From contig NC_053489.1 of NCBI RefSeq assembly GCF_905171775.1, forward strand, positions 243,480,231 through 243,544,230: DNA of 64,000 nucleotides, in the 5' to 3' direction. The first letter of the stretch is position 1. Each line of letters begins with the position of its first letter. The notes below the pieces were generated by a model, which did no database searches, was not told the DNA's origin, and worked only from the letters and a program-made list of their open reading frames with translations. The position numbers were made by a program, and so were the translations under genes. The stretch comes from Rana temporaria (Eukaryota; Chordata; Amphibia; Anura; Ranidae). This document shows, piece by piece, positions 33,010 through 44,502 of this stretch.

Positions 33010-33640
33010 CGGGTTTTAACCCTTATGGATAGTGAGGATGACTCTGCTGCAGTCAGTTGCTGGCAAGAATTTGTTGGAGCTCTTGTTTCTGCGGTGCGTG
33101 AGGCTCTAAAAATTGAGGATGTGGCGGAGACACCTCCGTGTCAGTACCAGCAGACTACCACGCATCGCTGAAGTGTTTCCTTGTGTTCCTTATTTGGACT
33201 ATATGTTATACAAGGAATGGGATGCACCGCAAAAAGTTTGTCAAAAAACTTTGCAACCCGTTACCCCCTTGAGGGGGGCTTTAAAAAAAAAAAAAGTAGG
33301 TCTCTCCTCCGCCAGTGGACCCCCCTGTGTCCAGACTGCGCAAGGCCACCACATTGCCTGTGGAAGGGGCTCCTGCATTTCAGGATCCCGCTGATAGGAG
33401 AGTGGAGGCCGTGGCCCGCTCCCTATTCACGGTGGTGGGTTCGGCGGTGAGGCCGGCTCTGGCCGGGGCCCTGGCAGGCCCCGACTAAAAGGGCGAAGCT
33501 CCTGCTGCAGGAGCTGGAAGAAGGACCTCTAAGGTGGCCTTGGTGATGGCCGTTAAGGGTGAACGGTCCTTTTGGGTCTTCCCTGACTGGCATCATTGAG
33601 GATGCCACAGGTGGTAAGCGCATGCTGTTCCCACGGTTTG
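33010..33640 (+). pseudogene. DIRS-a gag-like region
   Basis: Short frames in different phases encode VFPCVPYLDYMLYKEWDAPQ and neighbours, matching VFPCVSYLNKLLYKKWDKPQ in the second DIRS (about 42270). The region corresponds to the first, gag-like open frame of DIRS elements. It is broken by frameshifts, including one in an A-run near 33285. Confidence 0.8.
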
Positions 33641-33829
33641 GGAAGGGCTAGGGACCTCGCCCTGTGCAAGGACCCTCCTTGCCTACCTCCAAGCGTTTTT
33701 TCGCTCGCCCTGTGCGGTGGGGGTAGGTCTACATGGTGCTTGAATCCCCGCTGCGGGGTAGCTGCGCACCGGATACCGCATGCCTAACAAGTCTGCGGAC
33801 ATACCTGCTTCCGCCTGAAGGTCTGCTCC

Positions 33830-35500
33830 CGCCCGTGTCTCGGGTGGGAGACTGGCTTCGCATTGCAAAGTGTTTTCCTTGGGGTACAAGATTGAGTTTC
33901 TCTCTTGTCTGCCAAACAGGTTTTTTCCCTCCGGCTTCTGGCCTCCTCCGGTTCGCCGGTTGACTCCGTCAGGGACTGTCCAGGATCTTCTGGTCAGGGG
34001 AGTGATTGTGCCAGTTCCCTCGTTGGAACGGTCTCGGGGTTTTACTCCATTCTGTTTGTGTCCCCATGGAGGATGGGGCCCGGTCGATCCTGGGCCTCAA
34101 GTCCCTCGTTTTGTTTTGTCAGGTTTTTCTGGCATCCTTGGATGTCATGAACGTGTACCTGCATATCCTCAAACCACCAGAGATTCTGTGCTTTGCGGTC
34201 GGGGGGGACCATTTTCAATGGTGTCCTTCCCATTCGGTGGGTTTTCGCCAAGGTGCTCGTACCGATACTGGCCCGGCTGTGACAGCGGGGGTTTGTTATC
34301 ATGGGATGTCTGGACGACATTCTCCTACGAGCTTCTTCGAGCTCTGCATTGGTGGAGCCGTGTCTATCACGTGTCAGGCTCTCCGAGTGTTCGGCTGGTT
34401 TCTGGATTGTCCTGAAATCGGGGTTGATTCCGTCTCGGGGATACCTGAGACTGGTCCTGGATTCCTCCGGGGCGGGAGTGTTTTTCTCTTAGCGGAAAAA
34501 CTTCAGACTCTGCTATCTGCTGTGCAGCAGTTGCCGACCCAGAAGCGGTCATCTCTGCGATTCTGCAGGAAGGTTCTGGGTCAGTTGGTAGCCTCTTTCG
34601 AGGCGGTTCCGTATGCCCAATTCCACGCCAGGGTACTACGGAGGGAACTGCTGTCACGATGGGACTAGCTTCCGTCATCTCTGGATTACCAGATTCAGTT
34701 GAGTCATCTGATCATGTCTCCCCTGGTATGGTGGCTGGCGTTTCCGGTGCTTCGGGCCGGAAAGTCATTTTTCTGCAGGCCACTGGACAGTGGTCACGAC
34801 GGATGCCAGCCTCTCCGGTTGGGGAGGGGCGCTTGGGGCACCCAGTCAGCCCAGGGGCACTGGACTCAGGTGGAGTCCTGCCTACTGATCAACGTTCTGG
34901 AGCTCCGAGCAATCAAGCTTTACCTTACCAGGTGGTCCCTGGATCTACAGGGCCGACCGGTCAGGATCCTGTCCGATAACACCACGTCCGTGGCGTAGGT
35001 TGATCATCAGGGAGGCACACGGAGTTCTGTTGCAGCGACGGGGGTCGCGCCCATCCTTTCGGTGGGCCGAAGGGTCCGTTCCGGCTCTATCGGCCGGGTA
35101 CATTCCGGGAATACGGAATTGGCTAGCCGACTACCTAAGTCGCACTGCACTGGGCCAAGGAGAGTGGTCTCTCCACCCGCAGGTGTTTCGGGGTCTGTGC
35201 CGAAAGTGGGGCACTCCGGACGTGGACCTTCTAGCGTCCCGTCTCTATCGGTAGGTGCCACGGTTCGTGGCCAGGTTTAAGGACCCGTGGGCGGACGCGT
35301 CAGGCGCGTTGGTGGCTCCTTGGGGTCGCTGTCGCCTACTTTACACCTTCCCTCCTCGGAAGCTTCTTCCTCGCCTGCTGCGCAGAGTAGAAGCTGTAGG
35401 GATTCTATCGGTCCTGATTGCCCCAGATTGGCCGCGTCGCTTCTGGTACGCGGACCAGGTGCGTCTGCTGGCAGACGCCCCCTAGCGTCTTCCCCTGGGA
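33830..35500 (+). pseudogene. DIRS-a reverse transcriptase and RNase H
   Basis: Fragments in alternating frames show the DIRS polymerase order: a GVIVPVPS-ER block (about 33995), DGARSILGLKSL (about 34070), FLASLDVMNVYLHI (34130), FAVGGDHFQW (34195), YHGMSGRHSPT where a catalytic DD block is disrupted (34300), then RSSLRFCRKVLGQLVASFEA. RNase H follows with TDASLSGWG-type and NWLADYLSRTALGQGEWSLH segments (35120-35180). Several frameshifts separate these pieces. Confidence 0.88.
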
Positions 35501-35559
35501 ATTGATTTTCTGTTACAGGGTCCAATCTTCCACCCTGTTTCACAGCCACCGGCCTTAGC

Positions 35560-36603
35560 GGCGTGGCTGTTGAGAGCCAGGGGCTTAAGGACCGAGGCCT
35601 ATTGGGCTCGGTGGTCTCTACCGTGCTGCCTGCACGGAGGTCTACCTCACGTAGGTTTTTTCCTCATACATGGAAGGCCTACTTCTCTGTGTGTGGGGAG
35701 ATGAACTGGCACTCTCGTACATGCATTGTGTACAGGATTCTGCTGTCTTTGCAGCAGGGAGTGGTTCAGGCTCTCGCCTTACGTACGGTTAGGAGCCAGA
35801 TTTCTGCTCTGGCTGTTTTTTACTTGCAGCGACCCTTGGCATCGCACTCCTGGGTGCGTGCGTTGGGTCAGGGGGTCTGGCAGGTGGCCCCTCCGGTGCG
35901 CCCTCCATTACCCCCATGGGACTTGAATTTAGTCCTTTCAGTGCTTCGGGATGCTCCCTTTGAGGACATTCGGGAGGTTTTTTGTTTTATTGTCACAAAA
36001 GGTGATTTTATTTCTGGTAGCAATTACCTCGATCAGACGGGTGTCTGTCTGTTCTGGTGGCCTTGTCTTGCAAGGCTCCCTGCTTGGTCATCCGTAAGGA
36101 TGAGGTGGTGCTGCGGCCGCAGCCGTTTTTCTCCCTTAGGTCGTTTCGGCTTTTCACTTGGATGTAGACATTGTTCTTCCATCCTTGTGTCCTCAGCCGA
36201 AGAACCCGAAGGAGGCCACTTTACATTCTTTGGATGTGGTTCGGGCCCTTCGAGTTTACTTGTCGGCGACAGCTCCGTTCAGGATGTCGGACTCGCTGTT
36301 CGTGTCTGTGTCCGGTCCCAGTAAGGGCCTGGCAGTTTCGTCGGCCACCATTTCCAGGTGGATCCGACGGATTGTGCTTCAGGCCTATGCCCTGAAGGGC
36401 GGGCGCCCCCCTTTCGGGTCATGGTGCATTCGACCAGGGCGATCGGGGCCTCTTGGGCTTTCCGACACCAAGCCTCTGTGTTACTGGTGTGTAAGGCTGC
36501 GACCTGGTCGTCGGTCCACGCTTTTTCAAAGTTTTATATGGTGGATGTGAGTGCATCTTCGGATGCCTCCATTGGCCGCAGGGTGTTACAGGCGGCAGTT
36601 TAA
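35560..36603 (+). pseudogene. DIRS-a tyrosine recombinase
   Basis: An N-terminal part is open at 35563-36000 and includes QQGVVQALALRTVRSQISAL and VRPPLPPWDLNLVLSVLRDA. The catalytic part continues in other frames: LHSLDVVRALRVYLSATAPF (about 36220), then VHSTRAIGASWAFRHQASVL (36420-36480), carrying the H-x-x-R of tyrosine recombinases, and KAATWSSVHAFSKFYMVDVS with the probable Tyr region (36495-36550). At least two frameshifts inactivate it. It would integrate the circular DNA form. Confidence 0.9.
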
Positions 36604-36712
36604 GGTTGGAGTTCCTCCGTTGAGTAACTCCGGTTTTTGTTTGGGGTGTAACCTGTTTTTGCTGTGTTATTTTTCCCACCCCTTGAATTTTTTTGACACT
36701 GCTTGGGGACGT

Positions 36713-36816
36713 CCCTAAGGTCAATGAAGGCTGTGTCCGTCTATGAACGAAAGAGAAAAAAGGATTTTTGTACTCACCGTAAAATCCATTTCTCTGAGTT
36801 CATAGACGGACACAGC
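36713..36816 (+). repeat. DIRS-a internal complementary region
   Basis: Bases 36713-36758 are the reverse complement of the left edge of the element (31462-31507). Bases 36756-36816 are the reverse complement of the right edge (37004-37062). The two blocks abut, so the region reproduces the junction of the two ends in a circular form. This is the diagnostic DIRS feature thought to template end completion. Confidence 0.93.
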
Positions 36817-36849
36817 ACCCACCCTCCTTTGTTTGTACTGCTTGTTACG

Positions 36850-37019
36850 AACTGAAGCTGCTAGAGCAGAGTGGGGGTTATGCCTGGGGGAGCCACGCCC
36901 CCTGGGAGGAGCGGCATGAAGGAAAGTTTTTAACACCTTAAGTGCTGTAGAATTCTGCCTAAATCTCCTGGTAGGAAGAAGCATAACCCTAAGGTCAATG
37001 AAGGCTGTGTCCGTCTATG
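36850..37019 (+). repeat. DIRS-a right inverted terminal repeat
   Basis: Reverse complement of 31476-31645, followed by the unique right edge that contains ACTCAGAGAAATGG and TTTTACGGTGAGTACAAAA and ends in a T-run at about 37062. Confidence 0.9.
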
Positions 37020-38401
37020 AACTCAGAGAAATGGATTTTACGGTGAGTACAAAAATCCTTTTTTTTTGTCATTTAAATGTAAAAGTATTTATTTTTTTCC
37101 ATTACAGTGCAGAAAAAGTATATAACTTTGTCATTCGTTCTCATTCATTGAAGGATTCCTACACATTTGAGTTGTGCTGTAGCCTACAGGAGGATCTGGA
37201 CACTGGCAACCAAAAAAATAACCGTGACTAGCTTGGTATACCTTCCCATTCTCAGCAAACCTTATATTTTGTGCTAGTGTCCTAGGAGGCAGAATGTCTT
37301 TTGCTGTACTGAGAGAGGTCCAACTATTCTTGCTAGCCATTTTTTCCAAGTTTAAATCCTTTTCTTCAATCAGCATTTTCCTCTTGCTTTAAGGTGTTTC
37401 TATACACAGCAATTGAGACCAGTGTACCCTCAGCACTAACTTTGGAGGCCATACCCAGGCCTTGCTGGATTGGATGATTTGGCGAATGTGTAACTAGGGC
37501 ACTGGGCTTTGTATTATGACGCTTTCCAGATCTGAGTATATTGTGTTAGCTGTGGGGGGCTTTCTGGGTTCAGAGCTGTGGTACAGACTCTGGTGTTACC
37601 CAGTTTCTGAAGACTCACTTTGTGAGTAGGTGAGCAGACCATGCATTGTGAGCTACCTTTCTATTAGGACTGTTGGGCACCCTTATGATCCCCGTTTTCT
37701 TTTGGCCTACTGTGAAAAAGGTTCATGCTGCACAAATGAGCAATGACGCACTTGCCTCTGTGCTCTTGTTCCTGCCATTCAGCATAAGGTAACTTCTTCC
37801 CACTTCTCTTAATCAGAAGTGGTATGGGGAACTTTCATGGTTGGTCTTTGCTGTTTGCCAACAGTGACTTAGTCATCTCTCACCATCCGACTCTCTCCTG
37901 TTATTAGCAGCTGGTTTGTGAATAACTAAGGCTTAGCCTTGTACCTGGTCCCTGAGCTACATTGTCTCTGCCTTGCAGTGCAACATGCCGACTATCAGGC
38001 ATACGAGTAGCACTCTAACAGGTCTTTCCAGCTGTCAGAACACAGTCCTAGTGGGAGGATTCTTCAATTCACCTCGCTTGTGTGGATGGGGGAATCTGTC
38101 TTTTTTTTTCCCATTAGCTGAATGAAGGGGGGGGGGGGGGGGGAATAGACCCGTTAATGGCTAGCCTTGGAGAGACCATTTCCCCTCTATCTATTCATGG
38201 CACATTACCTTAGAATTGAAAAAGCAACCAGCCCTAAGACTACCAATATATTCGCAGTGCACCTACTAGTCTCTCACATCCTTTAGCGGTCTGGGCTAAT
38301 CCTGACCCCCATATGTTGGCAGTTTTCTGCTTGCTTGAGTAGTGTTTTATTGAGAAGTGGGCCTTTCCTTTCCCACTGTGCCCCCTGCAGTAGCCCATTT
38401 T

Positions 38402-39018
38402 AACTACTTGCCTACTGGGCACGTTTACCCCCTTCCTGCCCATGCCAAATTTCACATGGTCCTGCAAAACTGTACCCATATAATTTTTTCACACCAATAG
38501 TTTTCGTTTAGTGGTATTTAATCACTACTGTTTTTTTTTTTGTAAAATTTTGTAAAGCGGTACGTTTTCTACTTTTACTCATGTTCGCTGATTAGGCGAC
38601 ACTGGTATGCAGCACTGATGGGTGACACCGATGGGTGACACTGATGAGGAGGCACTGGTGGGCACTAATTGGCAGCACTGGTGGGCACTGTTTGGACTGT
38701 ACTGATAATCCAGGAAACTGCTAATCAGTGCCCTGATTATCGGTGTAGATGTCCCTTTAACGGAAGCCGGTTATCGGCTCTCCTCTTGTTTCTTTGCGCT
38801 GACATGAGGAAAGGAGTACTGATAACTTGCATCTGTTACATTGTAATCAGCTGTCATTGGGCACAGCTGATCACGTGGTAAAGGGCTGCTGGAATTGGAC
38901 TCAGCGTTTTAGAGCATGGTGCGCGATCACGGGAGGACGTCATATGACAGCCTCCTGGCAAAGTAAGCCCACACTGTAGCTGTCATTCGGCTATAGCGCA
39001 GGCAGGAAGTAGTTAATA
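38402..39018. repeat. ACCACTT-like repeat with short tandem units
   Basis: Starts TAACTACTTGCCTACTGGGC and ends GGCAGGAAGTAGTTAATAA. It includes tandem GGTGACACTGATG / GGCACTGGTGGGCA units at 38600-38690 and a TGGTATTTAATCACTACTG block shared with the long copy at 52155 (in reverse). Confidence 0.55.
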
Positions 39019-39065
39019 AAGCTCTAAAGATCCCTGTAGGCAATAAGGATGGGCACAGGCGTGTT

Positions 39066-39237
39066 TGCAACCTGCACATGCAGGGCCTGCCAGGAAGTCG
39101 GCACTGCACATTGCTAATCGCAGGCAGTGAAATGTTTCTCGATCTCTGCAGCTCCAGATCGTGAAAATGTCCCATTGCTTGCGATTAGCGCTGTGCAGAG
39201 CCGACTTCCTGGCGGGCTCTGCATGTGCAGGTTGCAA
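39066..39237. repeat. Foldback repeat with about 80-bp arms
   Basis: TGCAACCTGCACATGCAGGGCC-like left arm is mirrored by GGCTCTGCATGTGCAGGTTGCA. AGGAAGTCGGC pairs with GCCGACTTCCT, and GCTAATCGCA with TGCGATTAGC. Probably a small MITE. Confidence 0.75.
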
Positions 39238-39870
39238 CCACTCCTGAACTCCTCCTTGATAGTCAATTATGCCTGTTTTTTATTTATTTTTTTCCCTTTA
39301 GGATTCAGTCGAACATGTCGTGATTCTTTTCAATCCTTGTTTTCTCTGGCTGGGCCTGCATTAAAACCTACCTTGACCCCGACGTTGATTTGTCAAACTA
39401 TAAGGGAATAGAGTAGTGCCATTAAAATGTATTCTGTTTTTCTCTAAACTAATCCCCTGTGGATTTTGGAATGTTTAAAGCTCATGCCAGCAGCCCTAAG
39501 CGAAGACGTTGATGGGTTAGTAGATATCGCTTGTCTTTCCCCAATGAGTCTCCTGTCGGTATAAATGCAGAGAACGGCTTGGCTGAAACACTGGGCTGCA
39601 GAACAGGTCCGTGTGCATGTGCTTTGAGGACCGCATCCTTTTTGGAGCTGCATAGTTATGTCCCCTTTTTTCCCCCAGTGCACCGGCAATTCATTCCCTT
39701 TGATGTGGGCTCCAAGTTCAAGTTTGTAGCTCTGCCATTCAGCCTGTTTTCCACACCTTGAGTGGTCAGCAAGGTGCTAAATCCTGTGCTCACTTTTGTT
39801 GCGCTCCCAGGGCATCAGTATTGTGAGATATCTTAACTATCTCCTGCGGGAGCAGTTAGCAAAGGGTTCT

Positions 39871-40452
39871 TATGAACAATGGGATAAAGACCTTAATGCA
39901 GACCTTACCACTCACAAGAACACCACAGTCCCCCTCTCCAGCCACAAGGGCCCACTCCTGGGGGGGGGGTCTGTTCCCGCCACATACCACAGCACAATCC
40001 TGGAGCTGCACAGCACATGCACAGACAATCCATCCACAGACCTCTAATTTGGCCCCTACTGTGGCTCAACTATAGACCTTAACGATTAAGCCCCAGTAGG
40101 GAATGAAATGTGTTAAAGAGAGGTCTCTGGGTTAGGTGGGAATAAAGGTTTGAGGTTAACCCTTTGGGACCCTGTAATTTTTTTTAACTGTTGTTACTGG
40201 ATCGTTTGAGGTGGGCTTATAATTCTCGAACTGTGCCTCCAAGTTGAGTGACAATTGTAGAATCCTATAGAAGAAACTGAGGTATCCCTGAAATGAGATT
40301 GTTTAACTTTCCACACTGATATGGCCAGTTTTAGAATGGACAACTGGAATCCTATGTGCTTTGTTTTCATTCATACAAGTTATTGATCTGTTTTCTAGTA
40401 CACATGCATATGTTTTTATGACAACTTTCTGCTTTTTTTCCCCATCTTATAG
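39871..40452. other. Intron 11, 3' part
   Basis: No conserved exon other than exon 12 at its end. A G-run at 39960-39969. Nothing else recognised. Confidence 0.45.
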
Positions 40453-40581
40453 CTGAGAAAGGAATTGCAAAGTTCTGGGATGAGTTTGGTTATATATCGG
40501 CAAAATGGAAACAGCATCCATCGTCTGAGTTGAGGTATAAAAGAAGACGAGCAATGGAGATCCCAACCACTATTCAGTGTG
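40453..40581 (+). CDS. morc2: morc2 exon 12 of window: first CW zinc ligand
   Basis: Encodes EKGIAKFWDEFGYISAKWKQ, then HPSSELRYKRRRAMEIPTTI and QC, after a split Ala. It matches human 458-499. The final complete codon is the first Cys of the CW zinc finger (human C499). The acceptor is CCCATCTTATAG and the donor GTAAGA. The next intron holds the second DIRS element. Confidence 0.97.
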
Positions 40582-40965
40582 GTAAGAAGCACTTTATGAA
40601 ATGTATTATATTTTTTTAATAATAATTCCTTGCTACCAACATAAAACACAACACGCCTTTACATAAAGTACTTTTGTAATGCTACCCTTTTGCATTTTCT
40701 AACATTGCTCGAAATCTTTGCAATAACAGCAAATTGTACGTTGGGTATAATATTCTGTGGATGACATATTGCAGACTTTGCAGGTTTCTGCCTAACACCA
40801 ATAGGTGCCAATATATAGTTATTTACATGACAGTCAGCTCTGTGTAAGAAATTACTGCCTCCCCATATAACTTTTATATCTAATATCACAAGAGGACGAC
40901 AAGCAAAATGCGTGTAATTTTAGTTCATGTATATCTGTGCCTGTTAAAGGGGTTGTAAAGCTTTG
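40582..40965. other. Intron 12, 5' part
   Basis: AT-rich; no coding. At 40944-40961 it holds TTAAAGGGGTTGTAAAG, the first 17 bases of the foldback MITE family at 3670, cut off where the DIRS begins. Confidence 0.6.
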
Positions 40966-42059
40966 TGTTTTTCTCTTTCTTTCATGGACGAACACAGCCT
41001 AAGTCTTGACAAAGTGGGTATTGGCCTTCATTCAGGAGTGACTAGGCAGAAACTTATAGAAAGTGTTAAACACATCACACACCATACAGTCCCGGCCAGG
41101 GAGTGGTCCCTCTGGGTATAACCCCTCTCTCTGCATTTCGCAGATCAGTTTTTTTCTGCCTAGCTAATGAGAAGACAAGGCTCCCTTAGGGCCCATAGGC
41201 CTGGAGGTTTATTTCAAATTGAAATATTTTTATTTTATTTTTTTGTTCCTGTGATCTACAATCAACTGCCAACTGGGTGACAGGCTGGATCCCAGATCCT
41301 TGTAGTCTCCCCAGTTTCGGCCATCGAGCGTGTGCTGACCGTAGCTACGCGCTGGTTCGTCCACGACATGCCCATCACTCTATGGGTGGCCGGTGAGCTA
41401 CACGCTCCAGGGCATGCATATGACCGGTCTATAGGGCCAAGTCGCAGCAGCCGGGCCGACAGTCACTTCCGTAACCATGCAGAAGATGGTCTGTCTGGGA
41501 TGCTTCCAGCAGAATCCACGCAGGAAGGTTAAGTAGTAATCCCCTGCTTCGGCAGGAGGACATAGCTGGACATTCCCGGGGAGGTCGAGTAGGGGGTATC
41601 GTCTTCCTTTCCTCCTTCCCTCCTCCCTGGGCTGTCTGAGCTAGGCTGGCTGCTGGGGGGGGGGGGGGTGTCCACCTGTGAGGGAACTGCGCTGTACGTC
41701 CACTACAAATGCTATAAGCTGCCATGAAAAGTTTCTTACCTGTGTGTTCCCTTCCATGGTGTTGGTGGCCATTTTTCCTGTGCCCCACACTGTTTGGCCT
41801 CTATCTGCTAATCTCTGTGGCCATTTTGCCTGTGCTCCACGCTGTGTTTTGGCCTCTATCAGGCGCGTGGGTTAGCATGGCTTCTGCAGCAGACGCCTTT
41901 TCCCCTGAAACACCTGAGCTAGCAATTGATGCCCCTGCATCGGACGCTATGTCGGCAATCCTAGATGCTTTTGTTGCCAAGGTGGAAGCGGCGCGTGGGA
42001 ACACGGGGGGGGGGGTAAAAAGTGCCCCCGCCACCTTCTGGGGTCAACTCTGATGCGGA

Positions 42060-42985
42060 GCCGGGTCCAACTACGGCTCATGACCCTGGCTCTGATGTAT
42101 CTGAGGATACGGACAGTGAGGAAGACTCCGGATCTGGGTCAGCACGCCATAAGGCTCTGGTAGGTGACCTTATCACCACAGTGCGAGATACTCTAAAAAT
42201 AGAGGGGTCTGCGGAAGCATAAGGCGTAGGTCCCTTTTGGGTTCCGTAAGCCGACCTGCACTGCTAAGGTGTTTCCTTGTGTGTCTTATTTAAACAAACT
42301 TTTATACAAGAAGTGGGACAAGCCACAGAAGGTTTTTTCAGTCCCTAAAAATTTGGCGGTGCGTTACCCTCTTGAGGAGAGTTTCCTGAAAAAATGGACC
42401 TCTCCCCCGATAGTGGACCCTCCCGTGTCCAGACTAAACAACGTAATCACGGTTCTGGTGGAAGGGGCTCCTGCTTTTAAGGACCCTGCGGACAAGAAGG
42501 CTGAGGTGGTTACCCGCAACCTTTACACGATGGTGGGCTCGGCTGTGCGCTCAATGATAGTTGGGGCCCTGGTGTCTCAGACACTCACTGAATGGGCAAA
42601 GATATTGCACAATGGGTTAAAAGCACGTCGGGCTCCCCCGGACGAGGTAGCTCTGGCCGACCAGTTGCTACAGGACCTAAAGTTAGTTTGCGAGTTAGCC
42701 TTGGACACTATTCCTCTGCTGCTAGAGCCTCAAGCTATGCAGAGGTGTTACGCCGTCTACTTTGGCTAAAAGTGTTGGTCTGCGGACCAATCTTCCAAGA
42801 AGGCCCTGATGGATTTTCCCTTTAAGGGCGACAGACTTTTTGGAGCAGCCCTGGATGACATAATTAAAGATGCCACAGGAAGTAAGAATACGCTGCTCCC
42901 ACAATCCACAAAGGGTAAGGAGCCACGCCGTAGGCAAAGGGCCCTCCTTCACCGCGCACAAGCATTTTTTTCGTCCGCCCAGTGC
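42060..42985 (+). pseudogene. DIRS-b gag-like protein
   Basis: A 166-codon frame starting at the Met of MFPCVSYLNKLLYKKWDKPQ continues through SPPIVDPPVSRLNNVITVLV and ends in a stop at 42767. The upstream part (from 41880, MASAADAFSPETPELAIDAP) is in another frame, as is the basic C-terminal part. The whole resembles a DIRS first open frame, presumed to bind the element's RNA. Broken by frameshifts. Confidence 0.75.
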
Positions 42986-44217
42986 GGCAGGTAAAAGACC
43001 CCAGACCGATAAAGCGCTTGCTCAGGGACAGAAGCGTCCCCGGTTTCGCCAGCCCAACAAGGCTGCAAACAAATCTACGTCCTCATGAAGTTCTGCCCCC
43101 ACCCATCTCTCGGGTGGGGAGACTTTTTTTGCGAATTCGCGACCTGGTGGACATCTCAGATCCCCGACCAGTGGGTTTGCGAAGTAGTTTCTGCAGGGTA
43201 CAAGATAGTTTCTCTCTTGCCCATCAAACATATTTTTTTCCCTCCAACCTCCAGCTAACTCGTCGGGAAGCCCAATATGGGGCGGTTCAAGACCTGCTGA
43301 TACGCGGGGTGATCATTCCTGTCCCAGTACAGGAACGGTTTCAGGGGATTTACTCAAATCTGTTCATAGTACCAAAGAAGGAGGGCGTTCGTCCAATCCT
43401 GGATCTCAGGGCCCTTAATTGCTTTGTGAAGGTACAAGGATTCCGGATGGAATCGGTTCGCTCTGTTGTCACTGCCCTCCATCTGGGGGACTTTCTGGCA
43501 TCCTTGGACATCAAGGACACATATTTGCATGTCCCCATATGCACCAGGCATCAGATGTCCTGCGCTTTGCGGTCGGGGAAGACCACCATCAATTTGTGGC
43601 TCTCCCCTTTGGTCTGGCATCGGCACCAAGGGTGTTCAAGGTGTTTGCCCCGATTCTGGCCCTACTTAGGCTGGATTCACACCTATGCAGTTTTAGTGCA
43701 TTTTGCAGATTTGCACTACAGTCCATTTAACATGGTTTCCTATGGAACACATTCTGTAGTGCAAATCTGCAAAATGCAAAAAGCACAAAAAATGCATAGG
43801 TGTGAATCCAGCCTAAGACAGTGTGGCATCGCTTTCGTGGGCCACTTCAAGCTCAGAATTGGAGGAGAGCGTGTCTATAACCTGTCAGACCCTCCGAGAC
43901 TTTGGTTGGGTGCTGAACACTCAGAAGTCAGTAATGGTATCGAGTCGACGCTTAGTGTATCTGGAGTTGATTCTGGACTCCTCAGAGGCGAAAGTTTTTC
44001 TCCCTATGGCAAAGTTGCAGACCCTTCGGGCTGCGATGCGGCAGTTGACATCCCAAAGATGGTCGTCATTCCGCTTTTGCATGCGAGTCCTGGGCCTCAT
44101 GGTAGCCTCCTTCGAGGCGGTACCGTAATGCGCAATTTCACACGCGAGTGTTACAGAAGGAAATTCTGTCCAAATGGGACAGTTGCCCATCATCCCTGGA
44201 TTGTCAAATCCGGGTGA
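42982..44217 (+). pseudogene. DIRS-b reverse transcriptase, interrupted
   Basis: A long open frame of 411 codons, but only its first part is real polymerase: REAQYGAVQDLLIRGVIIPV, KEGVRPILDLRALNCFVKVQ and GDFLASLDIKDTYLHVPICT, the last carrying the first catalytic Asp block. A frameshift near 43560 moves the next block (RFAVGEDHHQFVALPFGLAS) to the +3 companion frame. A MITE then splits the polymerase just before the expected second Asp pair, where RQCGIAFVGHF resumes. Post-RT sequence (QTLRDFGWVLNTQKSVMVSS) follows at 43880. Confidence 0.88.
43668..43816. mobile_element. Palindromic MITE inside DIRS-b polymerase
   Basis: A 149-bp hairpin: TTAGGCTGGATTCACACC at the left and GGTGTGAATCCAGCCTAA at the right, with CTGCAAAATGC-type complements inside. 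It has the same ends as the 0.6-kb palindrome at 13475. Coding sequence on either side reads A-L-L then R-Q-C-G-I-A, a continuous DIRS polymerase once the element is ignored. Confidence 0.88.
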
Positions 44218-44502
44218 GCCACCTAATCAGGACCTCCCTAGTTTGATGGCTGACATCACCGGCACTTCTGTCCGGGAAGTCGTTCCTTCCTTTTCACTGG
44301 ATGGTGGTCACGACGGACGCCAGCCTTACCGGTTGGGGGGTTCAGTCGACCCAGGGTCGGACTCCGGAGGAATCTCACTTGCCGATCAATGTCCTGGATC
44401 TTCGAGCGATCTGGCTTTGCCTCTCCACATGGTCTCAGAGGCTACAGGGGCGTCCAGCCAGGATCCATTTGGACAACGCCACGGCGGTGGCGTATGTCAA
44501 CC

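Larger units (their letters stand above)
31462..37062 (+). mobile_element. DIRS-type retrotransposon, almost complete (DIRS-a)
   Basis: A 5.6-kb tyrosine-recombinase retrotransposon. It has inverted termini (31476-31645 and 36850-37019), a gag-like region, a reverse transcriptase with RNase H, a tyrosine recombinase, and an internal complementary region (36713-36816) that joins complements of both ends. DIRS elements replicate through a circular intermediate and integrate with a recombinase, so no target duplication is expected. The coding part has several frameshifts and stops, so this copy is defective, although its two termini look identical by eye. A deleted relative lies at 55590-57795. 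Confidence 0.93.
37180..39870 (+). mobile_element. Old DIRS-like remnant
   Basis: A reverse-transcriptase block is readable at 39660-39850 in pieces: HRQFIPFDVGSKFKFVALPF, then VVSKVLNPVLTFVALPGHQY after a stop, and YLNYLLREQLAKG. This matches the AVGxDHFQFVALPFGL...VGYLDDLLL stretch of DIRS polymerases. Near 37190, ATCTGGACACTGGCAAC resembles the terminal region of the DIRS at 48024. Between them, 37520-38400 has no readable domain. Borders are uncertain. Confidence 0.55.

Noticed and set aside
37064..37240. Short + strand frame after the DIRS right end as an extra morc2 exon
   Set aside because: Exons 11 and 12 join directly in phase and match the human order with nothing missing.
43720..44217. 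Continuation of the 411-codon frame as a real protein
   Set aside because: From the MITE onward the frame is not the DIRS polymerase frame; the coding signal is in other frames.
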